Shown: one piece after another, positions 1-12,384 of the stretch
Numbering within the stretch: the stretch's first letter is position 1
Layout of the letters: each line of letters begins with the position of its first letter
Origin: Comamonas resistens
Lineage (GTDB): Bacteria > Pseudomonadota > Gammaproteobacteria > Burkholderiales > Burkholderiaceae_C
DNA: 64,000 nt
Assembly (NCBI RefSeq): GCF_030064165.1
Contig: NZ_CP125947.1
Location: 806,001 to 870,000 of the forward strand
Direction: 5' to 3'
Position numbers and translations under genes: made by a program
The notes under the pieces: generated by a model
Databases searched by the model: none
What the model was told of the DNA's origin: nothing
What the model saw: the letters and a program-made list of their open reading frames with translations, nothing else

Positions 1-47
1 CCAGCACTGCAGCCTGCGCTGGAACAGATGAAAAACAACCTTAGAGC

Positions 48-79
48 CAAGCGCTACACAGGCTAGTAGCTATTAAATC
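48..79. repeat. Degenerate arm of the ATAGC/GCGCTTG dispersed repeat
   Basis: Read on the minus strand, this stretch has AATAGCTACTAG followed after a short insertion by TAGCGCTTG. It resembles the arms at 8726, 31095 and 63123. It lies just past the thiolase stop codon. The match is loose, so the assignment is tentative. Confidence 0.3.
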
Positions 80-86
80 AGGAGTT

Positions 87-1298
87 TCAGACTTTCTCGA
101 TCACCATGGCAATGCCCTGGCCGACGCCAATGCACATGGTGCACAAGGCGTAGCGTCCACCCAGGGTGTGCAACTGGTTGACAGCGGTGGTGACCAGGCG
201 TGCGCCTGATGCCCCAAGAGGGTGGCCCAGCGCGATGGCTCCTCCCCACTGGTTGACGCGGGAGTCATCGTCTTTCAGACCGAGTTCGCGCAGCACGGCC
301 AAACCTTGAGCTGCAAAAGCCTCGTTGAGCTCGATGATGTCCATCTGTTCAAGCGTCAGGCCCGTCAGCTCCAATACCTTACGTGTGGCGGGTGCAGGGC
401 CTATGCCCATGATGCGAGGCGGCACGCCAGCGACTGCCATACCGACGACGCGTGCCTTAGGGCGAAGTCCGTATTGTTTGACCGCTTCATCATTGGCCAG
501 CAGCAATGCGCAGGCTCCGTCATTGACGCCGGATGCATTGCCTGCGGTTACCGTGCCTTCGGGGTGAACCACGCCTTTGAGCTTGCCAAGCGCTTCCAGC
601 GTGGTAGCGCGAGGGTGCTCATCCTGGCTGACCAGTGTGGGCTCTCCCTTGCGTTGAGGAATGGCGACCGGCACGATTTCCTTGGCCAGATATCCTGCCG
701 CGATTGCAGCGGCAGCCTTTTGTTGGCTGGCATGTGCCATGCGGTCTTGCGCATCGCGTTCGATCTTGAAATCGCTGGCTACGTTTTCTGCTGTCTCGGG
801 CATGGAATCCACACCGTGGAGGGCCTTCATCTGTTTGTTGATGAAGCGCCAGCCAATCGTGGTGTCATGGATGGCATTGCTGCGGCTGAAGGCTGAGTCG
901 GCCTTGGGCATGACAAAGGGTGCCCGGCTCATGCTTTCCACGCCACCGGCAATCACCAGCCGGGCTTCTCCCGATTTGATGGCGCGAGCCGCAATACCCA
1001 CAGCATCCAGGCCGGAGCCGCATAGGCGGTTGATAGTGGCTCCGGCCACTTCCACGGGCAAGCCTGCCAAAAGGGATGCCATATGTGCCACATTGCGATT
1101 GTCCTCACCGGCCTGGTTGGCGCAGCCATAGATCACATCGCTCACGGCTTTCCAGTCCACGGTGGGATTGCGCTCCATCAGTGCCTTGATGGGGAGGGCG
1201 GCCAGATCATCGGTGCGCACGCCTGAGAGCGCGCCGCCATAGCGGCCAATGGGCGTGCGGATTGCGTCGCAGATAAAAGCCTGTGTGCTGCTTGCCAT
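87..1298 (-). CDS. pcaF: 3-oxoadipyl-CoA / acetyl-CoA thiolase
   Basis: This is a 403-residue thiolase. The family transfers the acyl group of 3-oxoadipyl-CoA to CoA, giving acetyl-CoA and succinyl-CoA, the last step of the beta-ketoadipate pathway for aromatic compounds. The nucleophile is Cys93 in RLCGSGLDA, His359 lies in GHPLGASGA and the second catalytic Cys is Cys389 in CIGVGQG. The start at 1298 follows GGAGAC and fits the normal N-terminus; a longer frame running to 1436 looks spurious. No other pca gene is visible, so the substrate is inferred from overall similarity to PcaF/PaaJ. A general acetyl-CoA acetyltransferase cannot be excluded. Confidence 0.88.
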   Translation of the reverse strand: MASSTQAFICDAIRTPIGRYGGALSGVRTDDLAALPIKALMERNPTVDWKAVSDVIYGCANQAGEDNRNVAHMASLLAGLPVEVAGATINRLCGSGLDAVGIAARAIKSGEARLVIAGGVESMSRAPFVMPKADSAFSRSNAIHDTTIGWRFINKQMKALHGVDSMPETAENVASDFKIERDAQDRMAHASQQKAAAAIAAGYLAKEIVPVAIPQRKGEPTLVSQDEHPRATTLEALGKLKGVVHPEGTVTAGNASGVNDGACALLLANDEAVKQYGLRPKARVVGMAVAGVPPRIMGIGPAPATRKVLELTGLTLEQMDIIELNEAFAAQGLAVLRELGLKDDDSRVNQWGGAIALGHPLGASGARLVTTAVNQLHTLGGRYALCTMCIGVGQGIAMVIEKV

Positions 1299-1434
1299 AA
1301 AGTCTCCGGATGTCTCGTCATGCAATGGATAGTTCCTGCCGCAGTCTAGAGGCGCCGGTAAAAAATGTCGGCGCACACTGGTGACAACGTCTGGCCGGAT
1401 AATGAAAGTGCTGACTTCTGAATAGCTTGCAATC

Positions 1435-2142
1435 ATGGCCCGTCTTCCCCGTCTTACGCTGGCAAATCTGCCGCATCACATCATCCAGCGCGGAAACAAT
1501 GGCGGCGAGATCTTTGTGGACGCGCAGGACCGCCTGGTCATGCTGGATTTGCTGCGCGAGATGGCGCGGCGCTTCGAGGTCGATGTGCATGCCTATGTGC
1601 TCATGCCCAACCACTTTCATCTGCTGCTGACGCCCAGAACCGTGCAGGGCGTGCCCCATTTCATGCAGGCCGTGGGGCGTAGCTATGTGCGCTACTTCAA
1701 CAACCGGCACGGACGTACCGGCACCCTCTGGGAGGGGCGCTACCGCTGCACCGTGCTGCAGGCCGAGCAGTGGCTGATGGCCACCATGGTCTCCATGGAT
1801 CTCAATCCCGTGCGCGACGGGCTGGTGCAGCGCGCGGTGGACTGGCCCTGGTCCAGCTATGCGCACAACGCAGGCCTGCAAAGCGATGCGCTCATCAGCC
1901 CGCACGCACTTTTCTGGGCTCTGGGCAACACGCCGTTTGCCAGAGATGCTGCTTATGTCAGGGCCGTGGAGGCAGGTCTCGACCCGGACACCCAGGAGCA
2001 GATCAGCCATGCCGCACTGCGTGGCTGGGCGCTGGGCGAGCCCGATTTCATTGAAAATTTGCAACAGAAAACCGAGCGGCGCGTGAAGCGGCAGAAGGCC
2101 GGCAGGCCTGCAGCACGCACAGCTTCGGTGCACAAGGACTAG
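1435..2142 (+). CDS. REP-associated tyrosine transposase (RAYT, Y1_Tnp family)
   Basis: A 235-residue single-domain protein of the IS200-like Y1 transposase superfamily, in the RAYT branch. These are single-copy chromosomal proteins thought to mobilise or process short palindromic (REP-type) sequences. The HUH metal site is His60-Phe-His62 in LMPNHFHLLL. The likely nucleophilic tyrosine is Tyr84 or Tyr87 in GRSYVRYFNNRHGR, followed by the family pattern GTLWEGRY. The C-terminus is basic (KTERRVKRQKAGR), suited to DNA contact. There is no partner TnpB and no IS605-type end. A small palindrome with TCTGACCCCAATTA lies about 90 bp downstream. The exact natural substrate cannot be told from the sequence. 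Confidence 0.9.
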   Translation: MARLPRLTLANLPHHIIQRGNNGGEIFVDAQDRLVMLDLLREMARRFEVDVHAYVLMPNHFHLLLTPRTVQGVPHFMQAVGRSYVRYFNNRHGRTGTLWEGRYRCTVLQAEQWLMATMVSMDLNPVRDGLVQRAVDWPWSSYAHNAGLQSDALISPHALFWALGNTPFARDAAYVRAVEAGLDPDTQEQISHAALRGWALGEPDFIENLQQKTERRVKRQKAGRPAARTASVHKD

Positions 2143-2230
2143 GTGGTTCTTTCAACCCCTTGTTTTTATTGGATTGCTTTGTGCTGTTTTTATGTGTCCC
2201 TAATTAAATGCAAATAAAAAAAGTTGGGAA

Positions 2231-2255
2231 TTAATTGGAATCTGACCCCAATTAA
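2231..2255. repeat. Palindrome downstream of the RAYT gene
   Basis: TTAATTGG (2231-2238) is inverted as CCAATTAA (2248-2255) around a 9-nt loop that contains TCTGACC. From memory, TGGGGTCAGA-type motifs are common next to RAYT genes, so this may be a substrate or end remnant. It lies 70 bp upstream of gltB in an AT-rich stretch. Confidence 0.5.
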
Positions 2256-2324
2256 AACTTATTGCATAACTTCATGTCCTGTCGTAATCTTGCGTTCCCC
2301 GCGATTGATATAAGAGGATTCCCC

Positions 2325-7085
<4,761 letters not shown>

Positions 7086-7158
7086 ACACGGCTCGAAGCG
7101 GTGGCGGCCAGGCGGCCACCGCACTGCAAGCGAACACAGATTTCAAGGATTAAAGATC

Positions 7159-8634
7159 ATGGGAAAGACCACCGGCTTCATGGAATACGAGCGCATCGAA
7201 GAGGGCTATGCCCCCGTTGCGGAACGTCTCAAGCACTACAAGGAATTCGTCATCGGCCTGACGACCGATCAGGCCAAGGTGCAGGCTGCACGCTGCATGG
7301 ACTGCGGCACGCCGTTCTGCAACAACGGCTGCCCGGTCAACAACATCATTCCGGACTTCAACGACCTCGTGTACCAGGGTGACTGGAAGAACGCCATCAC
7401 CACGCTGCACAGCACCAACAACTTCCCCGAGTTCACGGGCCGCATCTGCCCCGCACCCTGCGAAGCGGCCTGTGTGGCCAACATCAATGGCGACGCCATC
7501 GGCATCAAGTCCATCGAGCACTCCATCATCGACCGTGCCTGGAGCGAAGGCTGGGTCAAGCCCCTGCCTGCCAAGCACAAGACCGGCAAGAAGGTGGCCG
7601 TGGTCGGTGCCGGCCCTGCAGGCATGGCAGCGGCCCAGCAGCTGGTGCGCGCCGGCCACGACGTGACCCTGTTCGAGAAGAACGACCGCGTGGGCGGCCT
7701 GCTGCGCTACGGCATTCCCGACTTCAAGCTGGACAAGGGCCTGATCGACCGCCGTGTCGAGCAGATGGTGGCCGAAGGCCTGAAGATCCGCACCGGCGTG
7801 CTGATTGCCGGCAAGGACGGTCTGGGCAAGGATTCCAAGGTCACCAACTGGGCCAAGGAAACCATCAGCCCCGAGCAGCTCAATGCCGAGTTCGACGCCG
7901 TGCTGCTGACCGGCGGCTCCGAGCAGTCGCGTGATCTGCCCGTGCCCGGCCGCGATCTGGAAGGCGTGCACTTCGCGATGGAGTTCCTGCCCCAGCAGAA
8001 CAAGGTCAACGCGGGCGACAAGCTCAAGGGCCAGATCCGTGCCGACGGCAAGCATGTCATCGTCATCGGCGGTGGCGACACCGGCTCCGACTGCGTGGGC
8101 ACCTCCAACCGCCATGGCGCCAAGAGCGTGACCCAGTTCGAGGTCATGCCCATGCCGCCCGAGCAGGAGAACAAGCCTCTGGTCTGGCCTTACTGGCCGA
8201 TCAAGCTGCGCACCTCGTCCAGTCACGAAGAAGGCGTGGTGCGCGAGTTCGCGATCTCGACCAAGGAGTTCGGCGGCGAAAAGGGCAAGGTCAAGAGCCT
8301 GACCACCGTGCAGGTCGAGTTCAGGGACGGCAAGCTGAGCGAAGTGCCCGGCACGGAAAAGGTCTGGCCCGCCGATCTGGTGCTGCTGGCCATGGGCTTT
8401 GTGAATCCGGTGGCCACTGTGCTCGAAGCCTTTGGCGTCGACAAGGATGCACGCGGCAACGCCAAGGCCAGCACCGACTTCATCGGCGGCTATGCCACCA
8501 GCGTGCCCAAGGTGTTCGCCGCCGGCGACATCCGCCGCGGCCAGTCGTTGGTCGTGTGGGCTATTCGCGAAGGCCGCCAGGCAGCGCGTGCCGTGGACGA
8601 GTTCCTGATGGGCGCCAGCGAACTGCCGCGTTGA
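7159..8634 (+). CDS. gltD: Glutamate synthase (NADPH), small subunit
   Basis: A 491-residue FAD-dependent beta subunit that takes electrons from NADPH and passes them through 4Fe-4S clusters to GltB. The N-terminal cysteine cluster is Cys46, Cys49, Cys54 and Cys58 ([14 protein letters not shown]), with a second set in [12 protein letters not shown]. The FAD dinucleotide fold is at residues 149-154 (VGAGPA) and the NADPH fold at about 303-311 (IGGGDTGSD). It is complete, follows gltB on the same strand and is closed by the terminator at 8675. Co-transcription with gltB is inferred from the 73-bp spacing and the lack of a terminator between them. Confidence 0.97.
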   Translation: MGKTTGFMEYERIEEGYAPVAERLKHYKEFVIGLTTDQAKVQAARCMDCGTPFCNNGCPVNNIIPDFNDLVYQGDWKNAITTLHSTNNFPEFTGRICPAPCEAACVANINGDAIGIKSIEHSIIDRAWSEGWVKPLPAKHKTGKKVAVVGAGPAGMAAAQQLVRAGHDVTLFEKNDRVGGLLRYGIPDFKLDKGLIDRRVEQMVAEGLKIRTGVLIAGKDGLGKDSKVTNWAKETISPEQLNAEFDAVLLTGGSEQSRDLPVPGRDLEGVHFAMEFLPQQNKVNAGDKLKGQIRADGKHVIVIGGGDTGSDCVGTSNRHGAKSVTQFEVMPMPPEQENKPLVWPYWPIKLRTSSSHEEGVVREFAISTKEFGGEKGKVKSLTTVQVEFRDGKLSEVPGTEKVWPADLVLLAMGFVNPVATVLEAFGVDKDARGNAKASTDFIGGYATSVPKVFAAGDIRRGQSLVVWAIREGRQAARAVDEFLMGASELPR

Positions 8635-8674
8635 GCCGCAGCCTTGCGAGTCAAGGCCTTTCCAAGGTTCTCAT

Positions 8675-8699
8675 AGGCGCCCTCAAGGGCGCCTTTTTT
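8675..8699 (+). terminator. Rho-independent terminator of gltBD
   Basis: AGGCGCCC (8675-8682) pairs with GGGCGCCT (8687-8694) around a TCAA loop, followed by a T run to 8699. It lies 40 bp after the gltD stop. Confidence 0.92.
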
Positions 8700-8715
8700 A
8701 TGGCAAAACTGATTG

Positions 8716-9261
8716 CTAGCTGAGCTGATAGCAGCTTGCGCTTGATGAATCAGGGTTTGAAGCAGATTCAACTGCTGCTTTCAGTGCAGGTGCGCGCAAG
8801 CTGCTATCAAAAAAGATCTGTCTCAGCCAGAGCAACTGGGGTACGGCATCGGCGCTGCACCAGAGCACGGCGTTCTGCTGCCATTGCTCGCCCCAGATCC
8901 GGGCCGTGAGCGCGTCCATGCCCCAGATCAGCACGCTGGCTTCGCCGGGCCATCGGCCCTGCGGGTCCTCGCCGAAGCCGGTGCCGAAGACCCAGCCTTC
9001 AGCCGCCAAGGCTTCGCACAATTGGCGCATGCGTAGGGCATTGTCATTGGCGTTGAGCAGTTGTCCGTGTGGATTGCAGGCCGTCAGATAGGTAGCGCAG
9101 CAGACTCGGTGCTGCGCGTAGCCAGCCAGCAGCCGGGGCTGATGCGTGCCGACCTGCAGCCACCAATCGCTTGCGGGGCCGGATTCACCATGTACGCGGT
9201 ATATGGCGCGGCAATAGGCTCGCTGCAATGACACAGGCAGCCCTGTTTTTTGCTGATTCAT
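8716..9261 (-). CDS. DUF3293 domain-containing protein
   Basis: A 181-residue cytosolic protein without signal peptide or membrane segment. The core motif [10 protein letters not shown] with a following N-D-N segment (residues about 57-75) is characteristic of DUF3293, a small family of unknown function. The domain ends near residue 150. The last 30 or so residues, rich in Ser and Ala, are encoded by a 84-bp inverted repeat element (8726-8809), so the native C-terminus may have been replaced by the repeat. The gene converges on gltD and starts 312 bp from pelA on the other strand. No function is proposed. Confidence 0.75.
   Translation of the reverse strand: MNQQKTGLPVSLQRAYCRAIYRVHGESGPASDWWLQVGTHQPRLLAGYAQHRVCCATYLTACNPHGQLLNANDNALRMRQLCEALAAEGWVFGTGFGEDPQGRWPGEASVLIWGMDALTARIWGEQWQQNAVLWCSADAVPQLLWLRQIFFDSSLRAPALKAAVESASNPDSSSASCYQLS
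8726..8809. repeat. Paired-arm dispersed repeat inside the DUF3293 gene
   Basis: TGATAGCAGCTTGCGC (8726-8741) recurs as its perfect reverse complement at 8794-8809, with 52 bp between. The arm matches the family seen at 31095, 47978, 51927 and 63123. It lies within the 3' end of the DUF3293 reading frame. Confidence 0.85.
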
Positions 9262-9460
9262 GGCCTGTTTATCAAGCTTCGAATGCGGTGAACGGGATTA
9301 TTTTGTAGTGGGCTGGTGGAGCTTACAGCGCCCGCGACTGAAGCCTTGATTGGGTGGCGCAGGTGCTTGTACCAAGCTTTCTTGCCATAAATGTTTCAAT
9401 TGATGCTTTTAAGCAAAATACAAAACAAAAAGAACTCAAAAGACACATTGGCTGACATAT

Positions 9461-9485
9461 TGGGGTGGATGTGGTGTTTACCCCA
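9461..9485. promoter_or_regulatory. Inverted repeat upstream of pelA, candidate operator
   Basis: TGGGGT (9461-9466) and ACCCCA (9480-9485) form an inverted repeat with a 13-bp spacer, ending 14 bp before the candidate -35 hexamer. This position would suit an activator. It does not resemble the published Pseudomonas FleQ box as I recall it, so the regulator is unknown. Confidence 0.3.
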
Positions 9486-9499
9486 GTGGTTAAGAGTTT

Positions 9500-9530
9500 T
9501 TGACAAACGAAAATCAAAATTAAATACAAA
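9500..9530 (+). promoter_or_regulatory. pelA: Candidate promoter of pelA
   Basis: TTGACA at 9500-9505 is a perfect -35 hexamer. The -10 choice is unclear: AATACA (9523) at 17 bp or TAAATA (9521) at 15 bp. The start codon follows about 45 bp later after AAGGACGAG. Confidence 0.35.
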
Positions 9531-9573
9531 ATAACTATCTAGATACTCAAAAACACACTCTAAGGACGAGGCC

Positions 9574-12384
9574 GTGAACGCTTTCCTGCGAAGCTGCGTG
9601 TTCTGTTGCGCATTGTTGTACAGCTGGTGTACCCAGGCTGCGGAGCCGACGGTTGCTGTTTATTACGGAGACAAGGCCTCGCTGAGCGAATTGAGTCTGT
9701 ATGACATTGCTGTCGTCGAGCCCGACCATGGTTACGATCCCGTGCGCTTTCGCAAGCAGGCTCCAGGCAGTGATCTCTATGCCTATGCCTCGGTGGCCGA
9801 GGTGCAGCCCAGCAGAGGGTACTTCCAGAAGATTCCGGCGGAGTGGAAGATGGCTCGCAATGGCGCCTGGCGTTCGATCGTGGTCGACCAGACTCCTGCA
9901 CAGTGGCCTGCCTTCTTCGCGGACGAGGTGATCGCTCCGCTCTGGGACAAGGGCTTTCGGGGATTTTTCCTGGATACGCTGGATTCCTACCGTCTGGCGG
10001 AGCGCTTTGATGAAGCTGCGCAGCAGGAAGGGCTGGTCCGTGTCATCGACACCCTGCATCAGCGCTTTCCCGGCATCAAGCTGATCCTCAACCGCGGCTT
10101 CGAAATCGTGCCACGCGTGCGCGACAAGATTCAGATGGTGGCGGCGGAGTCGCTGTATCGCGGCTGGGATGCCAACCTCAAGCGCTATGTCGAGATACCG
10201 GCCAAGGAGCGGGACTGGTTGCAGCAGCAACTGCAGACCATTCGTGAGCGCGACAAGCTGCCGGTATTGTCCATTGACTATGTGGCCCCGCATGACCGCG
10301 ACACGACGCGCGCCACCGCACAGCGTATCGCGCAGCTGGGCTTTATTCCCTGGGTGACTGATGCCGGTTTGCAGACCCTGGGCATAGGCGCCGTGGAAGC
10401 CGTGGCACGCCGTTTGCTGGTTCTCTACAACGGCTCCGATGACCCGGCACTCAACTATTCCTCGGCACATCGCTTCCTGGAAATGCCCATCAATTACATG
10501 GGCTATATCGTGGACTATGCCGATGTGCGCTCCCCGTTGCCGGCCGACGTGGGGCGTGACCGCTATGCGGGGGTGGTGAGCTGGTTCGGGGGAGCCATCC
10601 CCGATGAGCGCTTCAAGGATGTGCGCAGCTGGGTGGTGCGCCAGGTCCAGCAGGGCATGCCGCTGCTGATGATGGAAGCCCCCGGCCTGCCCCTGGATCG
10701 TACGCTGGCGACCACGCTGGGCGTGCGCAGCATGGAGGGCGCGCCGACCTTTCCACTGAAAAAGGCCGAGCAGGCGCCGCTCATGGGGTTCGAGACCGAA
10801 CCCGGGATGCCGGCTCATGACTATACGGGCTGGCTGTTGACGCCGCAGCTGCAGCAGCAAAGCCGGCAACTGCTTTCCTTTGACGATGCCAAGGGCCAGC
10901 GCTTTGTCTCTGCAGCCATCACGCCCTGGGGCGGTTTCGTGATGACTCCCTATGTGTTGACGGATGTGCCGGGTACGGAACAGTCGCGCTGGGTAGTCGA
11001 TCCTTTCGCCCTGCTCAAGCAGGCCTTGCGACTCAGTGACATTCCGGTCCCCGATGTGACCACCGAGAACGGTCGCCGCCTGCTGCTGGCCCATGTGGAT
11101 GGAGACGGTTTCCCATCCAAGGCCGAAGCACCTGGCGCCCCCTTTGCCGGCGAGATGCTGCGCCGCGAGATCCTGGAGCGCTACCGCATTCCGCATACGG
11201 TATCCGTCATCGAAGCCGAGGTGTCTCCCCAGGGGCTGTACCCGAAATGGGCGGACCAACTCGAAGGCATTGCCAAGCGCATCTTCGCCATGCCGCATGT
11301 CGAGATCGCCAGCCATTCCTACTCCCACCCCTATCTGTGGGATCGGCGCGTAAGCCACGGCCTGTTTGCGGAAAGCAAGGAGGTCGACCTGAATCTCAAT
11401 ATTCCGGGCTATCAGATGGACCTGCGCCGCGAGATCATCGGCTCGGCCGACTACATCCAGAAGCGCCTGGCGCCCGAGGGCAAGCCGGTCAAGGTATTTC
11501 TGTGGACCGGCGACACGGCGCCCAGCGCCGAGGCTCTGGCGATCTCCGATGCGGCCGGGCTGCTCAACATGAATGGGGGGGATACCTCCATCACACGCAG
11601 CAGCCCATCGCTGACCGAAGTCAAGAGCTGGGGGATCCGGAAAGGCGGGCATCTGCAGATCTACGCCCCCGTCACCAACGAAAACATCTATACCAACCTC
11701 TGGCATGGTCCGTTCTATGGTTTCGAGCGTGTCATCGAGACTTTCGAGATGACCGATGCGCCGCGGCGCCTCAAGGCTGTGGATATCTACTACCACTCCT
11801 ATTCGGCCAGCAAACAGGCCAGCCTCAAGGCCTTGCACAAGGCCTACCAATGGGCACTGAGACACAAGCTGCACCCGATCTACGGCTCGGAATACATACG
11901 CAAGGTCGAGGATTTCTACGAGTTCGCTATCGGTCGTGAAGGCGAGGGCTGGCGTTTGCGTGGTCCCGGGCGGCTGCGCACGCTGCGCCTGCCTCCGAGT
12001 CTGGGCACGCCTGTAGTGGCCGAAAGCACTGGCGTTGCCGGCTATGCGCCGGGAGTGGACGGCAGCTATCTGCACCTGGCTAGCGGCGCGGCTCGGATGG
12101 TAGTGCGCGCAGGTGCCGTGCCGGCGGCATCCATTCCCTATCTGGTGGATGCCAACGCCCGGCTCAAGGACTGGCAAACCCAGGCCGACGGTAGCCTGCG
12201 CTTCACGCTGGAAGGCCATGTGCCGCTGGAGTTGCGCATGTATCTGCCGCCTGGCTGCTCGCTGAGCTCAGCCACCGCCGATTCCTCCATCAGCGCGGTT
12301 TCCACTGCGGACCGCTCTGCCATCCGTTCCTTCAGAAGTGCTAACAACAGTGCCCAACTCCAAGCGCAATGCCGTGCGTTCTGA
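9574..12384 (+). CDS. pelA: Pel polysaccharide hydrolase/deacetylase PelA
   Basis: A 936-residue periplasmic bifunctional enzyme. It starts with GTG at 9574 behind AAGGACGAG and has a signal peptide ending near AQA (residue about 22). The N-terminal glycoside hydrolase domain (about 25-260) contains FFLDTLDSY at 131-139 and Glu192 in AAESLYRG, the expected acidic residues. A central domain follows. The polysaccharide deacetylase domain has Asp509 and Asp511 in HVDGDGF and the metal ligands His581 and His585 in SHSYSHPY. In the known Pel system PelA removes acetyl groups from the GalNAc-rich polymer and can trim it. Its length is close to the Pseudomonas protein (about 948). It overlaps pelB by 47 bp, indicating translational coupling. 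Confidence 0.93.
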   Translation: MNAFLRSCVFCCALLYSWCTQAAEPTVAVYYGDKASLSELSLYDIAVVEPDHGYDPVRFRKQAPGSDLYAYASVAEVQPSRGYFQKIPAEWKMARNGAWRSIVVDQTPAQWPAFFADEVIAPLWDKGFRGFFLDTLDSYRLAERFDEAAQQEGLVRVIDTLHQRFPGIKLILNRGFEIVPRVRDKIQMVAAESLYRGWDANLKRYVEIPAKERDWLQQQLQTIRERDKLPVLSIDYVAPHDRDTTRATAQRIAQLGFIPWVTDAGLQTLGIGAVEAVARRLLVLYNGSDDPALNYSSAHRFLEMPINYMGYIVDYADVRSPLPADVGRDRYAGVVSWFGGAIPDERFKDVRSWVVRQVQQGMPLLMMEAPGLPLDRTLATTLGVRSMEGAPTFPLKKAEQAPLMGFETEPGMPAHDYTGWLLTPQLQQQSRQLLSFDDAKGQRFVSAAITPWGGFVMTPYVLTDVPGTEQSRWVVDPFALLKQALRLSDIPVPDVTTENGRRLLLAHVDGDGFPSKAEAPGAPFAGEMLRREILERYRIPHTVSVIEAEVSPQGLYPKWADQLEGIAKRIFAMPHVEIASHSYSHPYLWDRRVSHGLFAESKEVDLNLNIPGYQMDLRREIIGSADYIQKRLAPEGKPVKVFLWTGDTAPSAEALAISDAAGLLNMNGGDTSITRSSPSLTEVKSWGIRKGGHLQIYAPVTNENIYTNLWHGPFYGFERVIETFEMTDAPRRLKAVDIYYHSYSASKQASLKALHKAYQWALRHKLHPIYGSEYIRKVEDFYEFAIGREGEGWRLRGPGRLRTLRLPPSLGTPVVAESTGVAGYAPGVDGSYLHLASGAARMVVRAGAVPAASIPYLVDANARLKDWQTQADGSLRFTLEGHVPLELRMYLPPGCSLSSATADSSISAVSTADRSAIRSFRSANNSAQLQAQCRAF

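Larger units (their letters stand above)
9262..9573. other. Intergenic AT-rich leader of the pel operon
   Basis: This 312-bp gap between the divergent DUF3293 and pelA genes holds no convincing gene. Its right half (about 9390-9560) is clearly more AT-rich than its surroundings. It contains an inverted repeat, TGGGGT (9461-9466) with ACCCCA (9480-9485), and a TTGACA hexamer at 9500. It is the natural place for pel regulation. Confidence 0.6.

Noticed and set aside
9323..9529. Small minus-strand frame in the pel leader
   Set aside because: It lies in AT-rich DNA containing the candidate promoter and has no ribosome site or similarity that I recognise.
9547..12219. Long minus-strand frame opposite pelA
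   Set aside because: It is low-complexity, His/Arg/Gln-rich and without motifs, and the plus strand carries a full PelA.
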